7,639 nucleotides of DNA from an uncultured Alphaproteobacteria bacterium (GTDB taxonomy: Bacteria; Pseudomonadota; Alphaproteobacteria; Rhizobiales; Hyphomicrobiaceae): assembly GCA_937950105.1 (NCBI GenBank), contig CALFEM010000257.1:1-7639 (forward strand), in the 5' to 3' direction. A program made the translations under genes and the position numbers. Positions 6,418 through 7,639 of this stretch are shown in pieces (positions within the stretch are counted from its first letter, which is position 1; each line of letters begins with the position of its first letter). The notes under the pieces are model-generated. The model was not told the DNA's origin and ran no database searches. It saw only the letters and a program-made list of their open reading frames with translations.

Positions 6418-7407
6418 TCACGAGCAGCTGCCGCCGCCGAGCACGCAGAATTTGGCGCAATGCGGGTGGCAGAGTTTGACAGCGCCGTTCGCGAACATGC
6501 CGCCGTCAGCTTGCGCGGCTTCCGCCAGGGTTGCACCCATTTCGAAGGCCTGATCGTAGGGCAGCAGCGTGCACGGCAGAACGACGGGGCGCGCGGCATC
6601 CTTGCGTTTCACGACCATGCGCGAATGCGCGCACATCATATCGTTCGGGCTCTTGTGCAGGATGCCCCAGCAGGCGGTGGTGATCTCGGGCACGTCCCGC
6701 TTGCCGTCCATTTCCGGAAACAGCACCAGCTCCGTGCGGTTTCCCGAATCGACGGCCCAGCCGCGCCGTGCGATCAGCGCCGCGTATCCTGCGCGCGCGT
6801 CGGCCTCGCTCTCGCCCCAGCAGGTGCGCCCGGCGATGGCGGTGCGGATGCCGCGGGCGGCGAGCCAGTCCATGCCCTCGGCCGTCTTGTCGAAGGTGCC
6901 GGCGCCGCGCTCCTTGTCGTGCAGCGCGCTGGTGTGATGATCGATGCTGACCCGCAGCGTGAGACGCGCGCCAAAAGCCTCGTGCAATGCTTCGAGCCCG
7001 CTGGCGACGCGCGGCCTGAGCATCGGCGCCATGGCGTTGGTGAGCACGAGCACCTCGAAGCCGCGCTGCAGGGCGGCGTCCATCATGGCGATGATCTCGC
7101 CGTTGAGGAACGGCTCGCCGCCGGTGAAGCCGATTTCGCGCGTGCCGAGCGCGCGCGCCTCCTCGAGCAGCGGGACGACCTCGGCGAGCGAGAGGTAGGC
7201 GAGGCGGTCGTTGCTCGGGCTCGATTCGATGTAGCAGTTGGCGCAGGTAATGTTGCAGAGTGAGCCTGTGTTGATCCAGAGCGTGTCGAGGGACACGAGG
7301 CCGACTTCGGCGCGCACCTCGCCCTTGAGCGTCCGGTCGGGATCGCGAAACTTGCCGGCGTTCGGATCCGCAGTCACGGCGGCGGTGTCGGCATGAAGCG
7401 TCGTCAT
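6418..7407 (-). CDS. Radical SAM protein of unknown substrate with Cys-rich C-terminus (329 aa)
   Basis: This is a cytoplasmic iron-sulfur enzyme that should cleave S-adenosylmethionine to a 5'-deoxyadenosyl radical. The core CxxxCxxC is C51/C55/C58 in LCNITCANCY, followed by the SAM-binding GGEP at 96-99 in EIGFTGGEPFLNGEI. Further blocks (VLTNAMAPML at 121-130, LRVSIDHH at 151-158) fit the radical SAM barrel. Beyond it lie C196, C246, C259 and C279, then C313/C317/C321/C328 in a CxxxCxxxCx6C tail ending GGGSCS. These extra cysteines suggest at least one auxiliary Fe-S cluster, but the spacing is not the standard SPASM pattern. The start at 7407 was chosen for a GAGGG ribosome site 3 nt upstream and because residues upstream look unconserved. 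In-frame ATGs at 7452, 7509 and 7539 exist. The gene stands alone beside a tRNA and has no partner peptide visible. The family is certain, the substrate unknown. Confidence 0.9.
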   Translation of the reverse strand: MTTLHADTAAVTADPNAGKFRDPDRTLKGEVRAEVGLVSLDTLWINTGSLCNITCANCYIESSPSNDRLAYLSLAEVVPLLEEARALGTREIGFTGGEPFLNGEIIAMMDAALQRGFEVLVLTNAMAPMLRPRVASGLEALHEAFGARLTLRVSIDHHTSALHDKERGAGTFDKTAEGMDWLAARGIRTAIAGRTCWGESEADARAGYAALIARRGWAVDSGNRTELVLFPEMDGKRDVPEITTACWGILHKSPNDMMCAHSRMVVKRKDAARPVVLPCTLLPYDQAFEMGATLAEAAQADGGMFANGAVKLCHPHCAKFCVLGGGSCS

Positions 7408-7544
7408 GATCCCTCGTCGAGCAGCGCCGGCGGGCCGGCTCCCCGGTTTCATATAGCAACCGGTCGGCAGTGTTCCACCTGCGGAGGCGATCGACGGCTG
7501 CGCGGGCATCGCGCGGAGCTTTGCGCGGGGCCGCGCCATGTGCT

Positions 7545-7576
7545 AATCGAGCCGTCGGCCGCAGGCTTGCTCGATT
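7545..7576. repeat. 8-bp inverted repeat just upstream of tRNA-Gly
   Basis: AATCGAGC (7545-7552) and GCTCGATT (7569-7576) are perfect inverted repeats with a 16-nt spacer, ending 9 bp before the tRNA. They lie between the divergent radical SAM gene and the tRNA. They could be an operator or a leader hairpin. There is no T-tract of a terminator on either side. Confidence 0.4.
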
Positions 7577-7585
7577 GCCCTGCGT

Positions 7586-7639
7586 GCGGGTGTAGCTCAA
7601 TGGTAGAGCAGAAGCTTCCCAAGCTTACGACGAGGGTTC
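7586..7639 (+). tRNA. tRNA-Gly (anticodon CCC), 3' part beyond window
   Basis: The sequence opens with acceptor strand GCGGGTG (7586-7592), then TA, a D-arm GCTC..GAGC with GGT in the loop, an anticodon arm GAAGC-TTCCCAA-GCTTA with anticodon CCC at 7618-7620, a 4-nt variable region and the T-arm start GAGGGTTC. The window ends in the T loop after 54 nt. It closely resembles the enterobacterial glyU tRNA, which reads GGG codons. The outermost anticodon-stem pair is a G-A mismatch. Confidence 0.93.

Noticed and set aside
7408..7539. 44-residue N-terminal extension of the radical SAM protein
   Set aside because: It is low-complexity Pro/Arg/Ala sequence with no ribosome site, and GAGGG precedes the ATG at 7407. 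It is not fully excluded.
7521..7548. Possible tRNA promoter TTGCGC - 16 bp - CTAATC
   Set aside because: The -10 match is poor and part of it overlaps the inverted repeat, so it was not strong enough to annotate.

Overview
The window is high-GC bacterial DNA that looks like an alphaproteobacterial chromosome, most likely Hyphomicrobiales. That placement is inferred from GC content, codon use and gene families, not proven. All six protein genes look intact except one cut by the left edge. Nothing points to a phage, transposon or CRISPR array.

The left and central part (1-5584) reads as one functional block. Leftward, a small two-helix membrane protein of the DUF4212 family (419-679) is followed by the N-terminus of its partner sodium:solute symporter (1-328, cut by the window). 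Rightward from the shared 404-bp intergenic region runs a LuxR/NarL-type response regulator (1084-1746). Facing it is a 1178-residue hybrid histidine kinase (5584-2048, minus strand) built as SSS transporter - STAC - PAS - HisKA - HATPase - receiver. This is the architecture of the CrbS/MxtR sensors, which work with LuxR-type regulators (CrbR/ErdR) to control acetate uptake and activation in Vibrio and Pseudomonas. A symporter/DUF4212 pair beside such a system fits a sense-and-import module for acetate or another short monocarboxylate. The substrate is inferred.

The gap between regulator and kinase (1747-2047) holds a 14-bp direct duplication and two full 111-bp tandem repeat units plus the start of a third. 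The units are rich in hairpins and non-coding. The regulator/symporter intergenic region carries four copies of the hexamer GGTTGC/GCAACC within 122 bp, a candidate binding array for the regulator.

The right part (5585-7639) is ordinary housekeeping: mscL (5926-6333) with a strong intrinsic terminator, then a convergent radical SAM enzyme of unknown function with a cysteine-rich C-terminus (7407-6418), then the first 54 nt of a tRNA-Gly(CCC) reading rightward off the window. I found no clearly new system. The items most worth a second look are the sensor/symporter module, the candidate operator array, the 111-bp repeats and the radical SAM enzyme.
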